A DNA stretch of 64,000 nucleotides. Source: Owenia fusiformis. Lineage: Eukaryota; Annelida; Polychaeta; Sabellida; Oweniidae. The notes beneath the pieces are model-generated. The model had not been told where the DNA came from. It saw only the letters and a list, made by a program, of their open reading frames with translations, and searched no databases. This document shows, piece after piece, positions 49,510-61,058 of the stretch (position 1 is its first letter; each line of letters starts with the position of its first letter). The stretch spans positions 15,959,759-16,023,758 of the forward strand of contig CAIIXF020000009.1 of the NCBI GenBank assembly GCA_903813345.2, written 5' to 3'. Position numbers and translations under genes: made by a program.

Positions 49510-51512
49510 GTAACGTTGGTACTGGGGTCACATGGTGTTGCTCGAGAGTGAATGATGGCTAAAATGGCCAAAAAACGGATGTACTTTTTGATGATTTTTT
49601 TGTGACAAAATTATTTCATACAACTACTCTTTAGAGTGACATGGCTTTTTACAACGAGGACACCTGAAATTATTTGTAAAGCTAGGAAATGGGCCACAAG
49701 TGAATTTCCCAAGACAAAAATGGCGACCATTTTAAAATTAGGCAGGCTTTTGAATCAGGAGTCATAAGGGAATTTTCTGTATTGATGTTGAACAAAAATA
49801 ATTTAAAACAGGAATCCTATCGACAAAGGTTTTAAGGCAAATGGTCCAAAAGTGGATTTTGTGAGACATATGGACAAATCAATCTAAAATAAAAACAAGA
49901 CACACAGTGATAAATATCGCACTTTGAAGAGCAAACTGGCCACCATGCAATTTACCCAGCATGGCCAAAACCTAATCAGACCTTGGCACTAGTCTGGTAA
50001 ACATTTCAAGTTGACAAGGTTAGCGGTTTTCCTGCAATTTTGATGACAAGAATTTATTTGTAGTCTTGAACTTTGGGAAAATTTAGATAACATTGTTTGT
50101 GACCTAATTTGATGACCCAGCTTCGACCTTGAAAATTTCACTTTTTCAGACCTCAGTAGGTCTTTTGTAATTAAGCTGACCTAAATTTAAATCCAAAATA
50201 TCAATTTAGAAAATCAAATTTTTGACCTTTCAAGGTCACTGAAGGTGAATGAAAGGTCAGATTTGAACTTCTGAGAACTTGCAGATGTTTAAAAAAAAAG
50301 AAAACGTAGTTTACCCAGCATGCCCTAGACCTAATCAGATCTTGGCACTAGTCTGCTATTGCATGTGTAAAAATTTCAAGTTGAACAGGTTAGCGGTTTT
50401 CTTGGAATTTTGATGACAAGAATTGATTTATAGTCTCAAACTTTGAGAAACTTGGATAACATCATTTGTGACCTAGTTTAATGATCTTGACCTTCGACCT
50501 TGAAAATTTCACTTTTTCAGACCTCAGTAGGTGTTTTGTAATTAAGCTGACCTAAATTTAAATCCAAAATATCAATTTAGAAAATCAACTTTTTTGACCT
50601 TTTCAAGGTCGCTGAAGGTGAATGAAAGGTCAAATCTGAAATCTAAGGTCAGATTTGAACTTCTGAGAACTTGTAGATGTTTTTAAAAGAAAAATTTGGT
50701 CAAATTGGAGCAAGTTGAAAAATTCAAAATGGCCACCAAATTGAAAAATTCAAAATGGCCACCATGTAATTCAGCCAGCATACCCAAAACCTAATCAGAT
50801 CTTGGCAATAGTCTGCTCTTGCATCTGTAAAAATTTCAAGTTGAACGGATAAGTGGTTTTCCTGGAATTTTGATGACAAGATTTGTTGAAAAATTCAAAA
50901 TGGCCACCACATAGTTTACCCAGCATGCCCTCAACCTAATCAGATCTTGGCACTAGTCTGATATTGCATGTGTAAAAAATTCAAGTTGAACAGGTTAGCG
51001 GTTTTCTTGGAATTTTGATGACAAGAATTGATTTGTAGTCTCAAACTTTGAGAAACTTGGATAACATCATTTGTGACCTAGTTTAATGACCTTGACCTTC
51101 GACCTTGAAAATTTCACTTTTTCAGACCTCAGTAGGTGTTTTGTAATTAAGCTGACCTAAATTTAAATCCAAAATATCAATTTAGAAAATCAACTTTTTT
51201 GACCTTTTCAAGGTCACTGAAGGTGAATGAAAGGTCAAATCTGAAATCTAAGGTCAGATTTGAACTTCTTAGAACTTGTAGATGTTTTTAAAAGAAAAAT
51301 TTGGTCAATTTGGAGCAAGTTGAAAAATATAAAAATGGCCACCAAATTGAAAAATTCAAAATGGCCACCATGTAATTCAGCCAGCATACCCAAAACCTAA
51401 TCAGATCTTGGCAATAGTCTGCTCTTGCATCTGTTGACAGAGGTTTCAATTGTTTACAGATGGACAGACAGATGGACAAGTGAGTGATTGCAATAGACAC
51501 CATGTGAGCTAA
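49510..51512. repeat. Dispersed repeats with a 604-bp duplication
   Basis: 49510-49870 matches 37700-38100. About 50300-50905 is duplicated at 50906-51430 with a 604-bp shift (CTTGGCACTAGTCTG at 50341 and 50945). AAGGTCA-type motifs are dense. The end (GACAGATGGACAAGTGAGTG) resembles the end at 38050. No gene seen. Confidence 0.75.
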
Positions 51513-52930
51513 AAATGCCCCCAGCTCATTCATAACCATTATGACATTTAAAATGGTATCTAGTGAGGAGTTAATTATGCATAGTGTTCAGGTGCATTCA
51601 GGTGTTATTGAGGTCATAGTGACCTTGCAAAGGTCAAGTCAGTGCATATCTGAAAATTAACGATTCTTGTGTGTAAAGTTGTTAAGGACAATTTTGACCT
51701 TAACCTTTGATTTTCAAAAGGATGTCAGGCATTCATTTTTTTCATTTTTATTATTCTATTTGGTTCCATTGACTTAATATGTGGATATCATCATGTATCG
51801 ACTTGAATTTTGAAGGAGGTTGCACCAATTTTGAAAATACTACGATCGCACCCCCTCAACTGGCTTAAAGCTGGCTACACCCCTGCCATGTCTACACCCC
51901 TGCCATATATACTCTTTGTTTTATGTATATTCCCAATAAAACGTGAGTCAATGAAAACACCATATAATTATCTGAGATGTAGCGGACATCAACAATGAAT
52001 ATTTTGATATATCCTCTATTACAAGAAGATACATGGTCAATGAAATATGTAAAAATTGATCATCAATGGGAAATCTATTGATACAAAATAATCTTGAAAA
52101 TACTCTTCTCAATCAAATTATCACTTCTACTGAAAGCATCACCATTAACAATGTTAATTGTTGATTCAAAAAGTATTTAATGTTAACAATTAGGAAAAAT
52201 TTGTACTTCATCAATCTGTTATCATATTTGCACCCAGCAGTGCATTTGATCTGAGGAGGAGATCTGAGGAGCAGACAATACTGCAATGCTGTAGTGTGAT
52301 TCTAATTATTTGTTTACTAGTTCAGTAAAATCAATCAAAGCAGATTGAGTACTGTAGTATGGATTTTGCAAAACACTGGCACATGTCCAGCATGACACAA
52401 TTGACACTTTGACCATAGCTATTTTGATATTTATGTGGTAATCAACACTGGTTGTATTGATTGAACTAGTTAAGAAATGAGGAATGCTATATTAATGCCT
52501 TTCGACACCTCGTCCACCTAGTTGGCAAATCTCACAAATCTTTTGTAAGATATAAAGGATTATTTTGATATAAGACTTTTGGGTGCTCGCCAAAATGAAG
52601 GAAGTCACTCTTTCTAAAGGCTTTTATTTGATAATATTCTTGTCTATAATGATTGATTCAAATTAAAATGTATTTCCATTGAGGAATACATGTCACTAAC
52701 AAAACATTAATTGTTGTATCCCCAACACTAATCAATTTATTGTTAATTGACCTTATTTCTAAAATGCCATTGATTCAAAGCATTTCTTTCTATAAAAACA
52801 CTTATTCTATTTTTTTGATAAATAAATCACCATATCCCCATTAAACTTTGTACATTGGGATAATATAATTGGTATTTCCAGCCACACATAAAATTCACTT
52901 TTTCATTCTCAGATTGTCTCTATTGGTGTC
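51513..52930. other. Intergenic, no gene recognised
   Basis: AT-rich sequence downstream of the COQ7 stop codon. Minus-strand AATAAA candidates near 52736 and 52622 could serve COQ7. Confidence 0.5.
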
Positions 52931-53008
52931 TCAAACTCGTTCTGATAACCATATGGCTCCCTTACACCCAACCTTTATAGCCTGACTAAGTCCATCATAG
53001 AAAGGTGC
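52931..53008 (-). CDS. COQ7: COQ7 terminal exon
   Basis: A 78-nt exon with TTTCCAG acceptor encoding APFYDGLSQ, AIKVGCKGAIWLSERV and TGA. It matches the conserved end of animal COQ7. A poly(A) signal candidate (AATAAA on the minus strand) is near 52736. The 2.8-kb intron before it has grown by repeats. Confidence 0.9.
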   Translation of the reverse strand, partial: APFYDGLSQAIKVGCKGAIWLSERV

Positions 53009-56000
53009 CTGGAAATAAAGAATGCAGAGAGTAAGTCAGAATGTCATGTTTTAGATGTTATATAAGGTTACACATGAACACTTTGAGCTATATAAAATGT
53101 TGTTTCGATAGGTCATTCTTTTTAAGTTCCCATGTAAAGTTTGAAAATATGTTTTTATCATTCATTTTTTACTATTTGTCATGACTATGACTAAAAGTCA
53201 TTTTAAGAGATTTTTGAAAATATATTGTCCCCTAGAAACATTGACTATATCAAGGTGGTATTTGATGATGTCTGGGCACTTTAAAAATGTCTGAGACAAT
53301 ACATGAAATTCAGAATTTTTTCAATTGTTTTGTGGGGGATGTGAGGGGGGTGGCCAACTCTCATATAAGATTTTACCATTTTAAAATGATATTTGGTGCT
53401 TCTGGGTACTTCTAAAGTGTATGAGTCAATAAAAAAAGAAAAACAATCACAATTTTTTTCAAATTTTGGAGGGTGTCAGAGGGGGAGTTGGGGTTGGGGT
53501 GCCAGAGGGAGGGAAAGTGTTTGTCCCCCATATCTGTCTCCAGAAACATTGACTATATCAAAGTGCTATTTATTTCTTCCCTATAAAATTTTACAATTTT
53601 AAAATGCTAGAGTAATTAGAGGGTTTCTGGGCACTCTCAACGTGTAAGAGTAAATAAAGTTTTTTTAGTCCCCCAGAAATATTGATTATATAAAGGGTCT
53701 GAGACTACACATATGAATTCAGAACTTTCCCATTGTTTTGTGGGGGTGTGAGGTAGTATGTATCCAACAGACTGACTAGAAGTCAGTCTGTTATGATGTA
53801 CTACTTTCCTGTGGAAATTGCAGTGAAATTCTTTGCACAAAATTATCAATTAGTGGAACCATTTGTTCAATAAAATAAACATTACAAAATTTCAATTAAA
53901 TAGTAAGGAACAATTAAACTGCAATAAAAAGTAACACAGCATATTGTCAAGTGGAAATAAAGCTAGTTGAAGTAACAAATGTGCAAATTAATTTTACCCA
54001 ATCAGCCATTTTGAATAGCACTTCCTATGTAAACAAATATTTAGGAATACCATACTTTAACATAGGTGCCTTATAGTCTGAATATAATTCAGACTGAATA
54101 GGATATAGTCTAGGGTGTGAGGGATGGCACAAGAGGGGTGGCCCACTCCCCTGAGAAAGTTTTACAATTTTAAGATGCTATTTGGGGCTTTCTTGGCACT
54201 TTCAAAGTATACGAGTCAATAAAAAAAAAAATTTTGTGGGGGTGTCAAATTGGGTGCACTCGCACCCATGGCACCCACTCATCTGACAGCCCTGACATGG
54301 AAATTCCAGTGTGACAAGATCGCAAATTTCAAGAGCAAAGATCTATTGCACGAGGGGAAAGTCTACCGGCCTATATACAACCTACCGCTGAGTAAGACAC
54401 GCTTATACCGCGAATCCAATGTTTGGTAAACTACATCTCATAGGAAAATGGACAATAAAGGTAATATAAGGCCACTATAAATTCCCTTGGATGGTTAAAA
54501 TCGTCACTTAGATGTTCTAGCAGGAAGAATTAGGCAAGTACTTTTGTTGAAATATATTTTCTATGTCCAAATTAAGAGATAAGTAAAACGTATGATGGTT
54601 TTTGATTTGTTTTTCTCATTATAATATATAGCCATACATAAGATATACTTTGGCCGGTAAATGTATATCATAATATATTAAGTCTCAAATTATTAGGTCA
54701 AAATAGCACTTTTGAACAGCAAAATCTTCACATAAACGCTGTCCTTAAAGATACGATGTCATCAGACATCGGACCCGATGTGACAGATGAGTAATATTAT
54801 ACAAATCCGAAAATATCTTGAGTAAAGGATCTCAGAATCCAAACATTAGTTGAGTAGAATCTGTTGAGATCCGATGATATCGTCCAGTTTATGACAGGCT
54901 ATTGATGAAATGGTGATAGGGCTACATTTGGGAGTTTCTGAACCTTGATTTTATTGCCTTTATTAGAAGGGTTCCTCGATATTAATACTATTGTAACATT
55001 TTGAACCAGACTGACACAGTAGAAACAGCTATCAACACTGGAGGATAGAAATGGCGTAGAATTGCATTTAAATCAATTATTATCCATATCTATAGATAAA
55101 AATGAAAATGTTCCACATTGAATGGTAACAATATAATTTGAAGAATACATATGAACTTTTCTCAACATTGTTTTAGAAAAACCATCAGACACTTCTTTTG
55201 TTCTTGGTATCATATGTTCGGAATGAAATGAAACATCTATCTGAACCTCATTGGAACAAAACGACATAAACACAACATGTTAAGGTCTCTCAATATCATA
55301 ATTGTGCAAAGGAAAGTATGGTTGATTTTAAAAAAGTATCTTTTTAATGAAATGAAAGTTTTATCTTGATTTTTATCTATTTTGGGGGTTTTGTTTTAAT
55401 TTTTTGAATACTTTTTGTTAAATCAACCAAAATATCCTTTGTATAACTATAATATTGAGAGGTCTAAGAAAATGTTGTACATGCTATTTTGGTGCAACAA
55501 AAAAGACATTTTATTTCATTCTCAAGAATTGTCGAAAGGAAAAAAACAATTGCACTAAAAACGAAAAATGTTAACAAAAACAGTTATGTAAAATATATAT
55601 AAATAATTTTTGCATTAAATATAGATTACCTAGTCAATCAGTCAATATTACGTAAAGGACAATATTTTTTTTACAGAATGTTTTCAATAATTAGTTCAAG
55701 AGAAAAACATTATGAATTCAGTTCAACATATAGATACCTATCCAAAGTGGTTTAAACTTTATATGGGGCCTTTACAGCAGAATGAGAGCATATGGCAGAA
55801 TGGTGGCAAAATTTAAGCTAGGTGCATCTCTTTGGTACAAATGTGCTTACATCTTTTGCATTATGTTCTATTCCTGTGTCTTTGTGTTCAGATTCTTCAT
55901 CACGAAATTTCTGGATCACCTAAAACAGGACGCAACATGCACTATCATTACAAATGCATGCGTGTAAGTGTATAACCAGAAATAGGTTATTAATACATCC

Positions 56001-56174
56001 TGATATCAAGAAGAGCACCCCATATGTTGACTATTTAGTGACAGTAGCATAAGCAAGTATAAACAAAAGTTCACCCTGGTAGAATTTTAACCCTTGGTAC
56101 TGGCCTTCCTGTGGCTTACCTTAATAAGTTCCTTGTGTCTTTCAGGGTCATCTTCCAGCAGTTCACGTATTTGG
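52931..56174 (-). CDS. COQ7: COQ7, 5-demethoxyubiquinone hydroxylase, last three exons (5' partial)
   Basis: Seen: three minus-strand exons (56174-56120, 55919-55851, 53008-52931) join in phase to about 66 codons and a TGA stop. Diagnostic pieces are QIRELLEDDPERHKELIK, VIQKFRDEESEHKDTGIEHN, and IKVGCKGAIWLSERV. Known: COQ7 is a di-iron mitochondrial inner-membrane protein that hydroxylates demethoxyubiquinone in ubiquinone synthesis. Its C-terminal half carries an E-x-x-H iron-ligand motif, seen here as E-S-E-H, and animal proteins end in a similar A-G-C-x-x-A-I-x-L-S-E-R sequence. The N-terminal half, with the first E-x-x-H motif and substrate helices, is not found and should lie beyond 64000. 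A 4.6-kb TIR element sits just upstream of the first exon seen, in the preceding intron. Confidence 0.88.
53009..55850. other. COQ7 last intron, repeats only
   Basis: Contains diverged copies (53200-53620, 54110-54290) of a GGGCACTTTCAAAGTGT / GTGGGGGTGTGAG repeat, a 12-bp hairpin at 53766-53792, and the GGCCCC repeat copy at 55430-55777. No exon recognised. Confidence 0.55.
53766..53792. repeat. 12-bp perfect hairpin
   Basis: AACAGACTGACT and AGTCAGTCTGTT are inverted with an AGA loop. Intronic, role unknown. Confidence 0.85.
55851..55919 (-). CDS. COQ7: COQ7 exon B, iron-ligand motif
   Basis: A 69-nt phase 0-0 exon encoding VIQKFRDEESEHKDTGIEHN plus three residues. It contains the E-S-E-H (E-x-x-H) di-iron ligand motif followed by D-x-G-x-x-H. 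An antisense open frame on the plus strand overlaps it and is a shadow. Confidence 0.9.
56120..56174 (-). CDS. COQ7: COQ7 exon A
   Basis: A 55-nt exon entering in phase 2 and leaving in phase 0. TTTCAG acceptor, GTAAGC donor. It encodes QIRELLEDDPERHKELIK, the helix before the second iron-ligand motif. Confidence 0.85.
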
Positions 56175-56199
56175 CTGAAACAGTAGAAACATAAATACA

Positions 56200-56480
56200 C
56201 TACATTTGTACTGAAAGGAATGTTTTCGGTACAAATATGTACTGAAAAATATACTGAATTTTTTAAGTACATATCTGTCCTGAAAAATATACTTAAAATT
56301 TCAGTTCAAATTTCAGAATAAATATTTACTGAAAAATGTACCGACATTTTTCAGTACATTTTCGAGTACATATTTATACTGAAAAATATACTTAATTTTC
56401 GGTACAAAATTAAGTACACTGAAAAATATACTGAAATTTATGTGTGCAAATACATAAGTGCAAATACATACTGGAAAATA
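56200..56480. repeat. Third TACTGAAAAAT array
   Basis: GTACTGAAAAATATACTGAA-type units in both orientations, related to the arrays at 41440 and 43055. It lies between COQ7 exon A and the TIR element starting at 56483. Confidence 0.8.
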
Positions 56481-57993
56481 TACAGGGTGGTCCAAAAAAA
56501 GTGAACCTCTGCAACGGGCCATATTTCCCCTATTACCTTCAGGAATTTTCACATGTTCAAGAGGAAGGTTTAAAATTTTGTTGGAACTATACATTTTTCT
56601 TAGTCTTGAAATCTGAAGAAATTATAAGCCCTAACCATATATTGCTGAAAATGGATAAAATGTGATTTTCAACGTCCGCGATTCTTCAACCCATCAACAA
56701 CCTTCCCCTGACAATTTTTTAGCTGCAGTCTTAAAGAGCTATTATTTTTTGACTTTGTTTGGTTTTGAATCACGCACATTATGGTGTAAAAACTAGCATC
56801 CTAAATCTGTTAGTTGCAAAGGTATTGTGATGCAAAGAAATGTTCTAAGTTTCCAAAGAATTTTTCCCAGCGAAATCGCAACATACCCCTATATGATCTT
56901 GAAATGTCAATATCTCCATTAATCTTGGACCAATTCTAGTGAATGATGGCTCAAGACATTGATTGAATATTAGATTTTCTTTTGATTTTCCAAAGATATT
57001 TGATGAAAGGCTTCTCAGACTCCTGGTCACATGAGGCAACTTTGCCCCCTCTATCCTTTTGTGTAGGGAACATGCCCCTTAACTGTTGAACAATTAAAAC
57101 TGCTTCAAAATGATCAATGAAAGTGTGAAATGTGTTTTCTGCTCAAATAGTATCCCATTTGTCATATGGTAGGGTTTTAAACTTGTATCTCTAACTGAAA
57201 GCTGTTTTAAGAACACCTTACATGTTTCGGCAATTTCCATGAATTATGTTGGTAAAATTTTGCACAATCTAATTTTCAGGCATGTTCGTTTAAGTCTTGT
57301 AATTTATTAATAAGACATACGGTGAACAATATCGCACCCTTGAACAGAAGATAAAGAAGTGTTTATACACTAAAGTTTGTCAATATTATAGTAATTATGT
57401 AGAAAATTGTACTAATTTTGCACATATCAGGGATAACTGGTAGGGGGATTTCAACCTATGCTTGGATCAGGGATATGGGAATCTCAAAGGACAACTGAAA
57501 TAGCTTTTCTCAATTTACAGCTAAAAAAATGCGGTTTTCTCCATTGTAAGCCCAACATAGAGTTCTTGCGATAGCCAATATAAAATAAATGTTAGATAAC
57601 TGCTAACGGTCAGAGATAACGAAATAAAACTAACTGATCAATCAAATTGGCCCCCACGTGATTAGTAACGTCATATACAAAATATAGCTTTGGTTTATTG
57701 GTTCCTTAGTAAATCACAACGTCATGGCAACCATATGATTGTTGTGTAAACAAATAACTAAACATTTTGGCATTATGACGTCATGATCTAATGGACCAAA
57801 ACGGACCACGTGGGGACCAGTGAGAAATCACGTGGGGGCCAATAACGTCACAACCAATTCAAATATTGCTTATTAAGCAGCAATAACGATCGTTAGAGTG
57901 AAATAATTTTCATACTACTGATGAGAAAACATGTCCAAATATATCTATCAAAAAATTATATTGATTCCTTTAGGTTAAAAATACCATTTCATA

Positions 57994-59556
57994 GGCTTTG
58001 TATAAAAAACCTCCTACCCACGTACCCTCGTACCCACGTACGTGGGTCCTGACCCAGTCTTTAAAGAGTTAAATCTTTAACATTTTTTAAACATTATTCT
58101 ATCTCAATGTATGCTTAATTATGGATGAATTTATGTGCCCATATGCCTTTATTTCTAGATCGGACATCTGTCTCGTCATAAAATAAAGCCGGCATTGCAT
58201 AATGTTCATTTGAGCTATTTGAGTGTTGTTTTTGATATATCGAAGCGATTTTTTGTTGATCGGGCAGTCTTACAGTGTACAACCAATCTATTGCTTGGCG
58301 CAAATTGGCCACATGGGGCATGTGTTGTAAAGTGCTGTAGTTTTTGACTCCATGAGCAGAATATGGTCAAACTTTCACAACAAAATTCACATTGAATGAC
58401 CTGAATGATTCTGGATTGACGAAGTTATTCAACTTTTCATCGGTCCTGTTTTTTAACAACCTGTAGTTTCGATTTTTATCACATATACTTTTTATTCTTT
58501 CAAACGATATTACAAGTATTCATTGTTTGCACGACAGATTTGAACTATACGTGTAATTTGTCTTATGTCTTTTATCTAATTTAACATCAGAATTGGAGAT
58601 ACAAAGTGATAGAGTGATCAATTCACACAATCTCAAGGAATAATAAAGGCTGCATTTCTGTTTAACCGTGGCGCAATTGAATAACAAAATATTTGAAAAG
58701 TAGAAGGATTCGCTATATTCGTTTTTAATCGCTTTTTGGCACAATTTAAGGATAATTGTGCGCACTAGTTCAGTGAATCATTTAGATGGAATTAAAAGTT
58801 AGAGTTGCCAAACTTATGCAGGGGAGTGTAAGTTTGGTTTTGTAAACTTCGACATTATTCATGGCCGTTTGATCCATAATTAGGTAATATGAAGAGTAGA
58901 GTTTTATTTTGACAATGATTTGATGTAAAACTTGTTTGAATGATAAAAGTTCAGCTTTGTAGTTTCTAGCTTTTTGCGCGTAAAACGTGAATACAATGGA
59001 CAACAACGACACCAAATCTTTGACTAACATACGTTAATAACGTATAATATTCGTAAGAATGAATTCTAATAACATTTGAAATAAACATCTAATAAAATGT
59101 GGTGAATTTAATTGGTTGGAAACTCTAAGAAATATATTTTTAAAAAGATGTCAACTTTTGGACAAGGGTAAACTTCCCGGGACATTTACAATTTGCATGA
59201 GGTAACAGGAGGCACGGATTGCACTGAACGAAGGCTAGGAGATTGCTAATCAGCACTGATGTGTTATACAGGTAAGACTGCCCGATCAACAAAAAACATT
59301 TCGACATATCAAAAACATAAATCAAATAGCTCAAAAATAATGAACATTTATGCAATTCTGGCTTTATTTTATGACGAGACAGATGTCCGATCTAGAAATA
59401 AAGGCATATGGGTACATAAATTCATCCATAATTAAGCATACATTGAGATAGAATAATGTTTAAAAAATGTTAAAGATTTAACTCTTTAAAGACTGGGTCA
59501 GGACCCACGTACGTGGGTACGAGGGTACGTGGGTAGGAGGTTTTTTATACAAAGCC
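57994..59556. mobile_element. Mutator-like non-autonomous element, ~290-bp TIRs, 9-bp duplication
   Basis: GGCTTTGTATAAAAAACCTC at the left and its complement at the right open near-identical arms (57994-58280 and 59265-59556). CATTTCATA flanks both sides (57985-57993 and 59557-59565). Long arms plus a 9-bp duplication are typical of Mutator-type elements. Short open frames inside have no recognisable domain. Confidence 0.87.
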
Positions 59557-59819
59557 CATTTCATATCTGCTTTAAGTATATTGATGTATAAATGGTGTCA
59601 AAATGCAAAATAGAGGTTGTAGATACTTTGTAGCTGCTGGAAGATTTGCACATGATCTTGTCATAAATGAGATATAGCCTTGAATGTTCACTAAACTATA
59701 CCTACAAGTAGCAAGACTATTTCTGCAGAATGATGGTTTAGGAAGGACTATAATATTAGAAACATCCCAGAAAATTTCAAATGCATCCGTCAAACGGTTT
59801 GGCTGGAAACCTGTAGACA

Positions 59820-60845
59820 AGCCTCGACAGACAAGATTTTAGAACTGAAAATCCAAAATGGCCACCTTAACATTTATCAGACAAGATTTTAAATCGGAAA
59901 ATCCAAAATGGCCACCTTAACATTTACCCAGAATGCCGAAAAACTAATGAGTTATAAACTTTCATAGGTAGAAACATCCCTGAAAATTTCAAATGAATCC
60001 CTCAAACGGTTTGGCTGGAAACCTGTAGACAAGCCTTCACAGACACGATTTAAGGATGAAAAATCCAAAATGGCCGCCTTAACATTTACCAAGAATGCCG
60101 AAAAACTAATCAGTTCTAAACTTTTATAGGTAGAAACATCCCTGAGAATTTCAAATGAATCCCTCGAACGGTTTGGCTGGAAACCTGTAGACAAGCCTTG
60201 ACAGACAAGATTTTAGGACAGAATCCAAAATGACCACCTTAACATTTACCCAGAATGCCGAAAAACTAAACAGTTCTAAACTTTCATAGGTAGAAACATC
60301 CCTGAGAATTTCAAATGAATCCCTCAAACGGTTTGGCTGGAAACCTGTAGACACGCCATGACAGACAAGATTTTAGGACGGAAAATCCAAAATGGCCGCC
60401 TTAACATTTACCCAGAATGCTGAAAAACTAATCAGTTCTAAACTTTCATAGGTAGAAACATCCCTGAGAATTTCAAATGAATCCCTCAAACGGTTTGGCT
60501 GGAAACCTGTAGACAAGCCTTGAAAGACAAGATTCTAGGACGGAAAATCCAAAATGGCCGTCTTTACATTTACCAAGAATGCCGAAAAACTAATCAGTTC
60601 TAAACTTTCATAGGTAGAAACATCCCTGAGAATTTCAAATGAATCCCTCAAACGGTTTGGCTGGAAACCTGTAGACAAGCCTTGACAGACAAGATTCTAG
60701 GACGGAAAATCCAAAATGGCCACCTTAACATTTACCCAGAATGCCGAAAAACTAATCAGTTCTAAACTTTCATAGGTAGAAACATCCCTGAGAATTTCAA
60801 ATGAATCCCTCAAACGGTTTGGCTGGAAACCTGTAGACAAGATTA
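59820..60845. repeat. 161-bp tandem repeat, about six copies
   Basis: Each unit has AAAATGGCCGCCTTAACATT, CCGAAAAACTAATCAG, GTAGAAACATCCCTGAGAA and TCAAACGGTTTGGCTGG. Starts step by about 161 bp. Same family as 13420-13935 and 35570-36235. Minus-strand open frames repeat only because the units do. Confidence 0.9.
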
Positions 60846-61058
60846 TTCGGGACGCCTGCCCGCCCAACCGCCCGCCTGCCCGGCAAACTGATTACGATAT
60901 AGTACCTTAGGGTGCGATTAAAATTTAAGACTGAGAATAAATTATGGCATCAACAACCTTTAGACCTTTCTCTTCAACATATGCCAATATGAGGCAATTC
61001 ATGCAAGTATTAAGAAAAATATAGCCTGTTGCAGGGGTTCAATTTTTGGACCACCCTG

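Larger units (their letters stand above)
56483..61058. mobile_element. 4.6-kb TIR element, CAGGGTGGTCC ends, TA duplication
   Basis: The left end TA-CAGGGTGGTCCAAAAA and right end TTTTTGGACCACCCTG-TA are inverted. Similarity runs about 45 bp (TGAACC-CTGCAAC-GGC-ATATTT). Same end family as 6681-10284. It contains the Mutator-like element (57994-59556) and a 161-bp tandem array. No transposase seen. Confidence 0.75.

Noticed and set aside
55782-55967. 61-residue open frame on the plus strand
   Set aside because: It is antisense to COQ7 exon B, which has homology and splice sites.
59572-60354. Three similar minus-strand frames (M-S-T-G-F-Q-P-N-R)
   Set aside because: They repeat every ~161 bp because the DNA unit does, and stops interrupt them. 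Not a protein family.
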